A stretch of DNA of 64,000 nt from positions 12,450,295 to 12,514,294 of the forward strand of contig CM032809.1 of assembly GCA_019155185.1 (NCBI GenBank), written 5' to 3'. The position numbers and the translations under genes were made by a program. The notes under the pieces were generated by a model. That model was not told the DNA's origin, made no database searches, and saw only the letters and a program-made list of their open reading frames with translations. Source of the DNA: Beaufortia kweichowensis (Eukaryota > Chordata > Actinopteri > Cypriniformes > Gastromyzontidae). This document shows, one piece after another, positions 11,201-21,928 of the stretch. Numbering within the stretch: position 1 is the stretch's first letter; each line of letters begins with the position of its first letter.

Positions 11201-13597
11201 GTGTGTAAACAGGAGCCGATATTTTTCTTTAGTGAGGTCCAGTAAGCTAAAAGTGATTAAATGAAACTAAAAGAACTGGGGAGACCTTAGATGGAAGTCA
11301 CTAGATGGCAGCAGTGCTTAGCTGAAACAGGAACATACAGCATCAGATCAGTTTTGTCTTTGTTTGCAGGCATGTACCTGATATCAAAGTATATCAGTGA
11401 GAAGACAAAGAGTGTTGTGATTTTCTCAGGTGAAGGTGCTGATGAACTTATGCAAGGATACATCTACTTCCATAAGGTATTTATTTTAGCCATGATTCAG
11501 CTGATAATCCAATGTTAAATGACACTGCTAAATCAGGTATACAGTAATATATTATAATCAAATGTATGTTGCTCAAACATTGTATTTGCACAGATTTAAA
11601 GAGCAAATTGTGATTTATATATTTTTTGGCTCCAAGGGCCCCAAGATTTACACAGTATTGTGTATTATGACACTGAATCCTAAAATATACATTTATCTTA
11701 ACCTGATAACTGTCACCGCAGAAATTGGGTATACACATGAAAAAACTGATCATCTGAGATAAATTTTAAACATTTTTCTTTTTTTCTTTTAGGTATTTTT
11801 GAACTAGTACATTATTAGGTGTTTTTTAACTTGTATTTTTCTTCTAGTAACACTACAATTTTTTGTTTTTTGTTTTTTGTTATGAACATTTGTCAAATAT
11901 TTCTTCTTGAGTCTTATACCTTTCCATCAATTTATAAAAAATAATTTCGGAAAATTAAACTATGAAATATTAAGGTGAATAGGGAAATACGTTTCTTCTG
12001 AGGAACAGTGACAGTTAACAGCTCAATTAAAATACATTTGATAAATTTGCTCACTGTAGTAAACATAATTTATCAAAAGATAGCACATATACGTCTTGTA
12101 GGTAATACGTTTTACAAGGCAAATGTTTGATTTGAAATGATAAAACAATAGAAATGATGTTCAAAATGAAAAAGTAATTGGACACTTTATGGTTGTCAAA
12201 CAAACTACACCTGTGGTTACTTTGGCAGGACAATTGTGTAAACTTTATACATTCAAATAAATCACCTGGAAACCAGAAGGTTTAAAATAACTTAAAAAAA
12301 TAAAAGGGTAAATGCAATAGATCTGAGAAAATCATTGCTTTGCATATTTCAATTCATTTTTTTTGCTATAAACTTAATGACAGTTTACAAAAACGTGATA
12401 GGGCTGGTCATGAACTGTGTAGTTTTTTTTTAACTAAAATGAAACAGTATATTTTAATATATTATCGTCTGCATTGTGTGTTTATTCAATTTGACTTAGG
12501 CTCCATCACCTAAAGCTGGTTCTGATGAGAGTGTTCGTCTGCTGAAAGAACTTTATCTGTTTGACGTGCTGAGAGGCGACAGAACCACAGCTGCACACGG
12601 GTGAAAGCTTCACACATCCACTTCTACACCTCTGCTTACTATAATCTGCTCCATCTGTGCTTCTAAATCTTTTTTTTCTCTAGACTGGAGTTGAGAGTGC
12701 CTTTCCTAGACCACAGGTTCACTGCATACTATCTCTCTCTGCCTGATGAGATGAGAGCACCAAAGGTGGGCCGAAAAATCAATTATAACAAATATCAAAA
12801 CATAATTTTTAAAACTATATTAGCAACATACGTGTTTCACATTATTTTTGGGAAACATTCTGTATTGACCTAAAACTTTGACTATACATAATCTTTCATT
12901 TTTATTATTTAGTTATTGCAAACCATTGTGTACACTTATCGCAGTATGCACATTTGGGATATTTTGATCCCCTACTCTGGACTATACAGCAGTATTGTTT
13001 ATTTGTTAGTTGCCTTATTATTATTTTCACATTCTTTTTTGATCATGTCGTGTTTGTGTTTTTATTTGATTGGAGCAGGATGGAGTTGAGAAGTACCTCA
13101 TCAGGGACACATTCAGAGACACAAACCTGATCCCAGATGAGATTCTCTGGAGGAGAAAAGAGGCTTTCAGCGACGGTATAACATCCGTGAAGAAGTCCTG
13201 GTACTCATGCCTGCAGGAGCACGTTGAGTCTAAGGTATACATGTGCACATTTACTCATAAGCATCACTCTGTCTCACCAAAACTTTGACAATAATTCAGT
13301 TATTGCATTATTAAATCACTGCAATATGGAGATTGCAATATGCACATGTGCAATATTTTAAAATCATTATCATTTTCATACTTTCAATAGGTAAATGATT
13401 CTGAGTTAGAGAATGCTGATAAGAAATTCCCTTTCAACCCCCCGAAAACTAAAGAGGGCTTCTTCATGAGACAGATCTTTGAGAATCTGTATCCCAACCA
13501 CTATGAATGGACCCCACATTACTGGATGCCTCAATGGATCAAGGCCACAGACCCCTCAGCCAGAACCCTGTCCATCTACAAGCCAGATGAAGACTAA
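8266..13597 (+). CDS. asns: asparagine synthetase (glutamine-hydrolysing), intact copy
   Basis: Makes asparagine, AMP and PPi from aspartate, ATP and glutamine in the cytosol. Coding exons: 8266-8514, 8728-8965, 9049-9234, 10184-10285, 10363-10490, 10600-10726, 11370-11476, 12500-12600, 12684-12765, 13079-13234, 13391-13597. The phases join to 560 codons plus TAA; human ASNS has 561. The start at MCGIWALFG is fixed because Cys2 must become the N-terminal nucleophile of the glutaminase domain. An in-frame upstream ATG at 8197 is intronic, before the acceptor gacag at 8254-8258. Visible motifs: RGPDAFR, NGEIYN, DGEI, the PP-loop SGGLDSS (258-264) and SGEGADEL (363-370). The C terminus keeps HYWMPQWIKATDPSART. 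Intron 6 uses a GC donor (AAG|gcgtgt). The gene converges on tac1. Confidence 0.95.
9235..10183 (+). other. asns intron 4, no gene
   Basis: A 949-bp intron with a GC-richer stretch at about 9640-9800 (ctgcgcgcctgcgcagagac). This looks like an old repeat, but I see no clear ends. Unit 3 has the same stretch, so it predates their duplication. The open frames here read across intron sequence and have no recognisable product. Confidence 0.5.
11701..12021. mobile_element. MITE in asns intron 8, unit 2
   Basis: The ends are acctgataactgtcac and, inverted, gacagttaacag. The same family occurs at 31682-31997 (unit 3), 53307-53640 (+) and 45929-46247 (opposite orientation). Unit 1 reads straight through the equivalent point (near 1608) without it. 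This is therefore an insertion younger than the split of unit 1. Confidence 0.75.
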
Positions 13598-13990
13598 ACA
13601 TTATGTCCATTGCAACACTATACATACTGTATGATTTTATGCAATCATAAATATACTGAAAAATGGCTGGTAATAGGCTACTGCTGCTGCAACTGCGTTT
13701 ACATTACTATGCTATATTTTAGTCTCTCATTTTTGTCAGTTAAAATTCATGTTTTTAGATCACGGTTATCTCTTCTGCTCATGCAGTGGAACTGAGAAGT
13801 TGAAATGGTGACCCTACTCAAACATGATTTAATAGGGTACTCATTTAATAGTTAAAACATTGTTTAAGCCTTAACAAGCCTTTTTTTAAAGCCCTGGGTT
13901 TAGTTAAAGAACTCCCCTACAGACAGCTAAATCTTACATTTCCTTAAAGTACATCCCTTATTACCTTAGTTTGATTTTACATAAGTAACA

Positions 13991-14146
13991 AATAAAAGAT
14001 AGTGCTATAAAATATTTTTATCTACAGGTACTAATTTTGGAGTGGTTTCTGAAAGGGGTTTGATCGCTGTAATCTGTAAACTGTTGTGATTGTGCCTTTG
14101 GAAAGGCACTTTTTATTGCGACTCTCCCTTTAGTTATTTGAATAAA
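13991..14146 (+). terminator. poly(A) signals of unit 2 asns
   Basis: AATAAA at 13991-13996 and 14141-14146, about 400 and 550 bases after the stop. The second lies about 45 bp from the minus-strand AATAAA of tac1 (14192-14197). Confidence 0.6.
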
Positions 14147-14191
14147 AGAGCTAAATAACTAATAAATTAAACTGGTTTTATGCAGTCATGT

Positions 14192-14197
14192 TTTATT
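14192..14197 (-). terminator. poly(A) signal of unit 2 tac1
   Basis: AATAAA on the minus strand, about 750 bases beyond the tac1 stop. The equivalent site in unit 3 is 34184-34189. Confidence 0.45.
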
Positions 14198-14948
14198 TAT
14201 TCCTAACGAGTCTGATTATACACTACCTGGTGGAGTTACTGTAAACCTTAAATCTGGGTTAAATATATAAAGCAGGGTTAGTTATTAAGCCTTACTATTT
14301 AGCCTTTATGAAGGATGCACAGGTCAGTTTGTGGTTTTTTATACTGTGTTATATTTAAATGTGTATAAAAAACTTTTAAGTTATGTAGCATATATATGTG
14401 CATATCCACTAGGGGGGGGTAAGTGCACCACTATAGTTGCACGATCAAACAAACGATGCAACAAGAAATGAAAAGTATCACCAATAAAGAAAATATTTTT
14501 AATATCAAGCTACAGTCACACACAGATACCAAAACCCTTACTCACTGCAGTGACAGAACATGCACAGTCAATGAGAACACACCCAGACTGTTAGTATTTG
14601 TAGTACATCAGAATTCAGTCGCATTTGTAGTCATGGTGAAAACACGATGAGGCACTATGTAGTGACATTGTCAACGCAAATCTCAGTGTACTCTAATGAG
14701 AACACAGCTTTGCTTTAATGGTCCACCACACCTGGAGAGATGTTGACATAAACACATTTGATCACAGTAAATTAGAAGCGATTGAAAAGTTTGATCCGTA
14801 AATAAACTGGCACAGGTGCGGCTCTGCCATATCACCACAATGTGAAATTATTTTTCATTGGAAATCCGACCTGAAAAAAAAGGGAATGATAATCACAGAA
14901 TGACATGATCCTTTCGGAAGCAGATGTGACGGGGACCCATTTCAGCTG

Positions 14949-15611
14949 TTAACGCCTTTTGTCATAGATCTGTACTGTTCCCCATTCGTATGACTCTGTG
15001 AAGAGAAAATGTCAGCTTTAGAAACGATCTGTACATTGTAACTGTGCGTTAAATGAGCACAAGTAGTGAAACCAATACTGTTGTAGCAATGAAAAATAAG
15101 TCCGAGTTAAATTCTTAAGAAGAGGTTGGGCAATCTTACCTGGTTCCTCTTGGCTTCTTTTACCCATCAGCCCCACAAAAGAGTTGATTTTATGTCCTGA
15201 AATATAAAACCAGACAAAAATTATTGCTGAACATAGAACCCACCTCTCTCTACCTCTTTCTCTCAGTTTTTAACTTCATTTCCAAGTCTCTCGGTATGCT
15301 GTCTGTTGCTTTGATACATAGATTGCACAAGTGTTGTTACTGTGATTACTTACTTTTTCGTGTAATCTGTGCATTTGCTGCGGGGGTGGAAGGAGATGTG
15401 TTATTTATCAAATGCATTGTTATAGTTTAACTCCAATATCAGAAACAATATTTTACAGCATGCAAAACAGACGTAAAAGACTGAAAGAGAATGCGACTGC
15501 AATCTTACCAGAGGACCGTTTCCCCATCAGACCGATGAACTGATGTGGTCGGGGTTTCCTCGTCATGCGCCTAAGTATCTCTCTGAATGGATCCGTCTGA
15601 AGCCACTCATC
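14949..15611 (-). pseudogene. tac1: preprotachykinin-1, 5'-truncated copy, unit 2
   Basis: Four downstream coding exons are intact on the minus strand: 15509-15611 (substance P, KPRPHQFIGLMGKR), 15354-15377 (24-nt micro-exon, ANAQITRK), 15140-15196 (neurokinin A, HKINSFVGLMGKR) and 14949-14995 (ending YDKRR, stop). Splice sites and phases match unit 3. No exon like the MKFFLP signal-peptide exon of unit 3 is found upstream. Homology to unit 3 stops near 16310, before that exon would come. Without an initiator and signal peptide the precursor cannot enter the secretory pathway, so I call it a truncated duplicate. A new first exon cannot be excluded. Confidence 0.85.
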
Positions 15612-16149
15612 CTGCAACAGATGATTTGATTAGTGAAACATCAGGCTTATCTCTAGCATTTTCAACCAGCCATTGTTTTAATAAGTCTTAAAATGATCCT
15701 ATACAATTTAGCAGCATAAGGTAATGTAAATGATCTACTTATACAAAATAAACATATGAAAGCTTTTTACCTAGGAGAAACACAAGTGCCTGGCTCTTTT
15801 CCAACCCGCAATGTCAAATAAGAAACGTGAGCTCCATTCAAACAAGCAATAAGAGCTTTTCAGCAGGAATTCAGCACTGGACAGCGACCTGTGTGTTTCA
15901 TACTTAACTATTCACTGACGTCTGTTTTACACATTTATTATATTCAACGTGCTACATCACAGGGCATGTCACTATTGTTTATTATTACAATTAACATATG
16001 AAAAACAAAAGCAATTCCAAGCAGTTTATTAGTGCACAGTGTTTATTAAATTATTGAGTAATAAAGATTTTTTTCTCTATCAAGCAACATTACAACATTA
16101 AAAAGTAGCACAAAAATAACTCTAGCACTCTCACAATTCTCTTTTATTT

Positions 16150-16320
16150 GAAATATAATACCAGGAACCAATTTTGGTTCCCAACAGAACCGTCAAAAAA
16201 AAAAACATTCGTTTTTTCTCGTAGATTTTTATAGTTTAAAGAATCTTTTTTCACGATAAATGCCATTTGGTGAAACAGAAAGGTTCTGCAGATATTAAAG
16301 ATTCTTTATGAAAGCATTCA
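16150..16320. repeat. fold-back MITE relic (ggttcc family), unit 2
   Basis: Same repeat as at 5085-5240, with an expanded A-run. It marks where homology between units 1/2 and the tac1 5' region of unit 3 ends. Confidence 0.5.
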
Positions 16321-16842
16321 GTAGAATTAGTCCTTTTAAAAATATGTAAATACTTACAAACACATGACAAATAACAATAGGTTCTGTCTCCATCTCCAGT
16401 GGTAGAAGAATTTAAAATGTTTCTGCTGGGACGCTCAGGTGGCATGCCATTTGTCGGTCAGGATGAAGGACTGTCATTACTAGACTTAAAGTTATGAATT
16501 TCTAAAGACTTCAAAATCTGGGAAACTTTTTCACCTGCCTTTTTTTAATGTTACAATTCATAGTGTAAAACTCGGTTCTCAGCCATGCTTGTCTTGCATG
16601 TCTTGCCTCTTCTTAACTGTGCTGAGCTTGGCTGCATCTACATTGAATTACTCCCCTCTGAGCGCCCCCCAGCCCCAAATTTTTTTTGCACAGTCATGTT
16701 TTACTGTAACAATATAAGCGTAAGACAAGCTAATATTTCTCAATTGCTCAAATCCTTCAACAGAACATTTGAAAAACACAATTCCGCACAAAACAGTATA
16801 AGTTATCAGAACTTAAATAAATATACTCTGTATACATAAAAG

Positions 16843-18004
16843 CAGGGCCATCGCTGATGGGGTGAAAAGTGGTGACAATTATCGGGGCCCCCACTGGCCA
16901 CAAAATCCAGCAGTTATACTAGGCCCCTGTTCTGTGAATAATTCTAATATTTATATTAGTTGTATGCCAGAGATTTTAATGAAAACCACAGAAACATGCA
17001 ATTTGATGAAATTAGTTTTCCAAATATTTGCTCTTCACCCCTCCATAAAAATGGTTTAGTCCAATACGGAGCATTTATTAATTATTTAGTCAGTGACAAA
17101 CATATGAGGGACCCAATAAATTTTAAGTCCCACCCTAGCTCGTGAATAGAGCCAATCAGTGTTGACGCGGCAGCTAAAGTTAGCGATGAAGTTAGTGGAA
17201 GAATAGGAAACTGACTGACCGATTGAAAATGAAACGAAAACATAAACCAGTGTACCAGAAACGCCATGAAAAGAAGGAGAGGGAGGCCAGAAGAGCTGCT
17301 GTATCCCAGTCGATCAAGACATTCTTTACGACAGGTTACTGTAGCCTATCGCCTATTACCGGCGCTCAAAAGAAAATCTGGACACGAGTCACGACGCATA
17401 TCACAAGTACAATCATATTGTATAAAGCGATTATACATATAAAAGTGACATTATGCTACGCACCTGTCTGCTGATGACGTATTAATCACATTAGAGAAAG
17501 CACGCATACAACACTGCTCTTGGATGGCTACATTTATTTGCTTTAAAATATATTATGCTGTGCCAAATTATCTTGTCCATTTCTGAATGTTTACTTTTTG
17601 ATTTATGAATTATATCAGACTCATGTGAGAAACTATTAAATTGCTGGTCTTTTTAAAATTGTTTTTATTTAATAATTTCTTGACATTTGTTTTTTTATTA
17701 GTTTGTCATGAATAGTTGAACGAGGATTTTAAACAGTGTTTAACAAGTTATAATATATTCGTATAATTTTCATTGTTATTTCAAAGTTCATTACTGATTA
17801 AAATTTGTTTTAGTGTTTGCTCTCTATTTGTTTTTATATATAATGTTATATTTGAATATTTTGCTTTTGATGTTCAGTAAAAACCTTTATTTACATTTAT
17901 TTGTTATCTGATTGTTATTTTGTAAGAATACAGAATGTTGTATTCTGTGGGGGCCCACATCAATATTTTTTCAGGGGGCACCGAATCCTCTAGCTACAGC
18001 CCTG
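16843..18004 (+). mobile_element. hAT/Tip100-like element, internally deleted
   Basis: The ends are CAGGGCCATCGCTGATGG and the complement of CAGGGCTGTAGCTAGAGG. They are flanked by 8-bp repeats with one mismatch, cataaaag at 16835-16842 and tataaaag at 18005-18012. A short frame from 17223 (MKMKRKHKPVYQKRHEKK and on to IKTFFTTG) resembles the basic N terminus of ZMYM1-like hAT transposases. No dimerisation or catalytic region remains. Confidence 0.75.
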
Positions 18005-18190
18005 TATAAAAGTGTCAAAAATATGTACAATCAGAATATAACAAGAGCAGAGAACAATAATATAAAATATTAAGAATAATATACAAATAAAATATAGAAT
18101 AAATATTCTAAATAGCACAAATCCTTCATCACACAAATCACACTAAAGAACATCTAATTATTACACTGCACTAAAAACAGAAAACTAAAA

Positions 18191-18335
18191 CTAAAATCTG
18201 ACCTTTCTGGCCTTCCTTGATGCAAAATCATCAATAATGTCATCATACGAAATCTGCTCCCCTATTGAGTGATTGATACTGATGATAGGAAGGCCAGTGA
18301 GCCGTTCCTGAGACATGGTTGACCTCAGGTATGAC
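18191..18335 (-). pseudogene. hAT (ZMYM1-like) transposase C-terminal fragment
   Basis: The minus strand reads YLRSTMSQERLTGL and continues through SINHSIG to DDFASRKARKVRF and a stop at 18191. This matches the C-terminal end typical of Tip100-type hAT transposases in fish. Nothing of the catalytic domain is found in the window. It is probably the relic of an older element into or beside which the 16843-18004 element inserted. It helps explain why the spacer between units 2 and 3 does not match the spacer between units 1 and 2. Confidence 0.75.
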
Positions 18336-18907
18336 TTAATAAATTAAACGAATAATATTATGAATGAAATGTGCGTTATTTGGAAGAAAGTCAAGGTGTA
18401 ACTGACTTAGTTTAGCCTACTAAGCTAATTAGGGATCCCCCTCCTTGTCCGCTCCATTTGAACTGTCCTCCGCGCGTGAAGATGCGCATAGTCATTTTCA
18501 TTTATTGTTTTCCTATTCATTAAGGCTTTATCACATTCTTTAGTATTGAGTTAGGGAATGAATGCAGAGAAAAATGGTGAAAAAAAGCAATTCTTTCTCG
18601 AGCAATTCTTCTGTCAAATTCCTCAACTTCACTAAAAGAGAAGATAAATGCTGTTGTCAGAAATGTTCAAACACTGAAATACTTGTTTGTTGGTGTAATA
18701 AGATGTCACATTGATTTATGCCATAAAACCTGGTAAGTTTCAGGAATTGCTTTAATAAAATAATAACCTTACTCACGTGTCCGATGTTGCTAGCAGTTTA
18801 ATAATGTTGGAAATGATTATGGTACACACAACACGCTACAAAACAAATGTTCATCCAAAGTTCAGCTGTTCTGCAGGTTGATTGAAGTTCTGCAGCTTCA
18901 CCCTACT
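18336..18907. other. spacer before unit 3, no gene seen
   Basis: Probably the 5' flank of the hAT relic plus unique sequence. Homology to the unit 2 asns upstream region begins at about 18908 (agtaagtgcttttac). Confidence 0.4.
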
Positions 18908-19306
18908 CATAGTAAGTGCTTTTACTTACGGTTTTAAACGATATTTATGTTTTCAGCATTTAGTGAATCACTATTATTTTACTCAAAGGATGTTTGTGTA
19001 AACCTCATATCTCATATTTAATACAATGGAAAGCATTGTAACAAACATTTTTAACTACAGCAGAATGTAAAATGCAGTTCATTTAAACGAACTGTGCACG
19101 CGCTTTCGTTTACGCTCAACAGTCACATGACTTATGACATCACGGTAACAGTATGTTGACTCCTCCCCTTTTGTATTTCTCTTGAATGATGAGCACAATC
19201 TCTGCAGAAACAGCGCACTTGTTTTTCATCAGCTAAACTCTGCTGAAGAACAACAGTTAATACTCACAACTCAACACATTCAGACTGAATCAAGCATCTT
19301 ATAAAG
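18908..19306 (+). promoter_or_regulatory. asns: asns promoter and non-coding exon 1, unit 3
   Basis: Homologous to 6812-7199. It keeps the block atgacatcacggtaacag (19134-19151) and the ctcctcccc box. Exon 1 ends at the GT donor after 19306. The TGATGAAAT of unit 2 has become TGATGAAAA on the minus strand here. A partial second copy of exon 1 lies at 20791-20909 without the upstream motifs. Confidence 0.5.
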
Positions 19307-20337
19307 GTAATACTACTTATGCTTTTGATATGTGACTATATAAAACTATTTTTTTATTACACTATATATACTATATTTATTAATCTATTTTTTTATTACA
19401 TATAATAGCGTGGACTAGAGTGCTGCTTTTCCACATGATAAACCAAAACGTTTCTCATAGGCCATAGAGCTTCTTCAGTTTATTTAGTGTCATTAATGAA
19501 TTGCTTTGAAATGAATTGCTAATGAAAATATCACAGTACATTATGTTGCAGTTACATCAGGTAAAGTTGTGTGCTGTAAGGTTACTTCCTGTTAAGAGAA
19601 ACAAGCTGTTTTAAATGCAGTTCCCAGACAATCATAAGGGTGGACAAGTGTACCAGTTGGATTAAAGCTGGTGTTTACAGGCTGAATGCCCCAATAATAA
19701 TTCTGAGCATACACGCTGAAGTGTGCTGCTTACTAAACAACTCAGTCCTGCATCTCAAACAGGTTACACAGCAGATAACTACTAAGATAACTTAGACCAT
19801 AGTTAATTTGTGCATTTGCACATTTTGTTTTTTGTGTATCATTACTAGACAAATACTTCTGTTTGGAATATAGTGTATTTACCAATTGTTATGGGTTGAG
19901 TAACGAGGTAAAATGTAACAAAAGAGTTGGTTTACTGAAATGATCAATGTCTAATAGACAGCGCATGCAGAGCAGAACATAACAGAGAATTCCAATCCAC
20001 AATAAACGGGAAATAACAGGTTGAAGTCTTACGTATCCACACGTTTTAACAGGTAATCCTCAGTGAAACTGGGCAACAGAAAAACATCCAGATTAACAGG
20101 CTGGGGCAAAAGATACAGGCATCACAAAGAACACTTTCCAACAGGTAATCTTCAATGATTCAAGGTACAAAATCCGACAGGCAAAATCCAGGCGATCAGA
20201 CTAGAGCGTAGACAAACACGATTCCAAAAATACATTCCAAACAAGTAATTTTCAAGGATACAAGTTCAGATCAAAAACAGGCAAAAATCCAGGTTGCAGC
20301 AAAACATGAATCACAGAGAAAAACTGCACTGTAAACC

Positions 20338-20580
20338 TCTACAGGTTGATTGAACTTAAAAAAAATTATGGAAACTTGTTGCCCTAAAAAAGTTAATTTT
20401 GTCTTTGTCTTTAGTTTAATGTACTTAAGATTTTACTTAAGACTAACAGTTTTTAATGCAGTGCTATTGAAATTTTAGGTACATTAAACTGGAAATGTTT
20501 TGTTTTTTCAACAAGACAAAATTAACTTTTTTAGGGCAATGAGTTTCCATACATTTTTTAAGTTCAATCAACCCGTATAA
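20338..20580. repeat. fold-back structure at the transposon end (two copies)
   Basis: Arms of about 65 bp, containing ggttgattgaacttaaaa and, inverted, ttttaagttcaatcaac, are separated by roughly 110 bp. A second copy starts near 21940. The inner arm words gttaattttgtct and agacaaaattaac pair as well. Near-perfect pairing would allow a long hairpin. Confidence 0.8.
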
Positions 20581-21489
20581 GCTAATGCAGAAATCAGATG
20601 TGAAATCAATATGGATTAATGTTGCAGAACCCAAAACTTTAATTTAAATATAGCTATTAACTGCAAATGATTTAATGAAGATACAACTGCATTTCAAATA
20701 AGGACAAAGGATAACAATGATTTATTTGAACATACAATTTATTTGAATTCACTTATCAAAAGTTTTCAAAGAGTGACAAAAACAATAAATGATGAGCACA
20801 ATCTCTGTAGAAACAGCGCACTTGTTTTTCATCAGCTAAACTTTGCTGAAGAACAACAGTTAATACTCACAGCTCAACACATTCAGACTGAATCAAGCAT
20901 CTTATAAAGGTAATACTACTTATGCTTTTGATATGTGACTATATAAAACTATTTTTTTATTACACTATATATACTATATTTATTAATCTATTTTTTTATT
21001 ACATATAATAGCGTGGACTAGAGTGCTGCTTTTCCACATGATAAACCAAAACGTTTTTCATAGGCCATACAGCTTCTTCAGTTTATTTAGTGTCATTAAT
21101 GAATTGCTTTGAAATGAATTGCTAATGAAAATATCACAGTACATTATGTTGCAGTTACATCAGGTAAAGTTGTGTGCTGTAAGGTTACTTCCTGTTAAGA
21201 GAAACAAGCTGTTTTAAATGCAGTTCCCAGACAATCATAAGGGTGGACAAGTGTACCAGTTGGATTAAAGCTGGTGTTTACAGGCTGAATGCCCCAATAA
21301 TAATTCTGAGCATACACGCTGAAGTGTGCTGCTTACTAAACAACTCAGTCCTGCATCTCAAACAGGTTACACAGCAGATAACTACTAAGATAACTTAGAC
21401 CATAGTTAATTTGTGCATTTGCACATTTTGTTTTTTGTGTATCATTACTAGACAAATACTTCTGTTTGGAATATAGTGTATTTACCAAT

Positions 21490-21928
21490 TGTTATGGGTT
21501 GAGTAACGAGGTAAAATGTAACAAAAGAGTTGGTTTACTGAAATGATCAATGTCTAATAGACAGCGCATGCAGAGCAGAACATAACAGAGAATTCCAATC
21601 CACAATAAACGGGAAATAACAGGTTGAAATCTTACGTATCCACACGTTTTAACAGGTAATCCTCAGTGAAACTGGGCAACAGAAAAACATCCAGATTAAC
21701 AGGCTGGGGCAAAAGATACAGGCATCACAAAGAACACTTTCCAACAGGTAATCTTCAATGATTCAAGGTACAAAATCCGACAGGCAAAATCCAGGCGATC
21801 AGACTAGAGCGTAGACAAACACGATTCCAAAAATACATTCCAAACAAGTAATTTTCAAGGATACAAGTTCAGATCAAAAACAGGCAAAAATCCAGGTTGC
21901 AGCAAAACATGAATCACAGAGAAAACTG
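21490..21928 (-). repeat. 3' LTR, outer part (copy B)
   Basis: The distal part of the 3' LTR. It is interrupted at 21929 by the CACTG element and resumes at 23644. A duplicate of this part is at 19887-20326. Confidence 0.85.

Noticed and set aside
16585..16839. Plus-strand ORF with a hydrophobic start (MLVLHVLPLLN)
   Set aside because: It looks like a signal peptide at first, but it crosses the point where units 1 and 2 diverge and then reads repeat-like sequence; no supporting splice or domain evidence.
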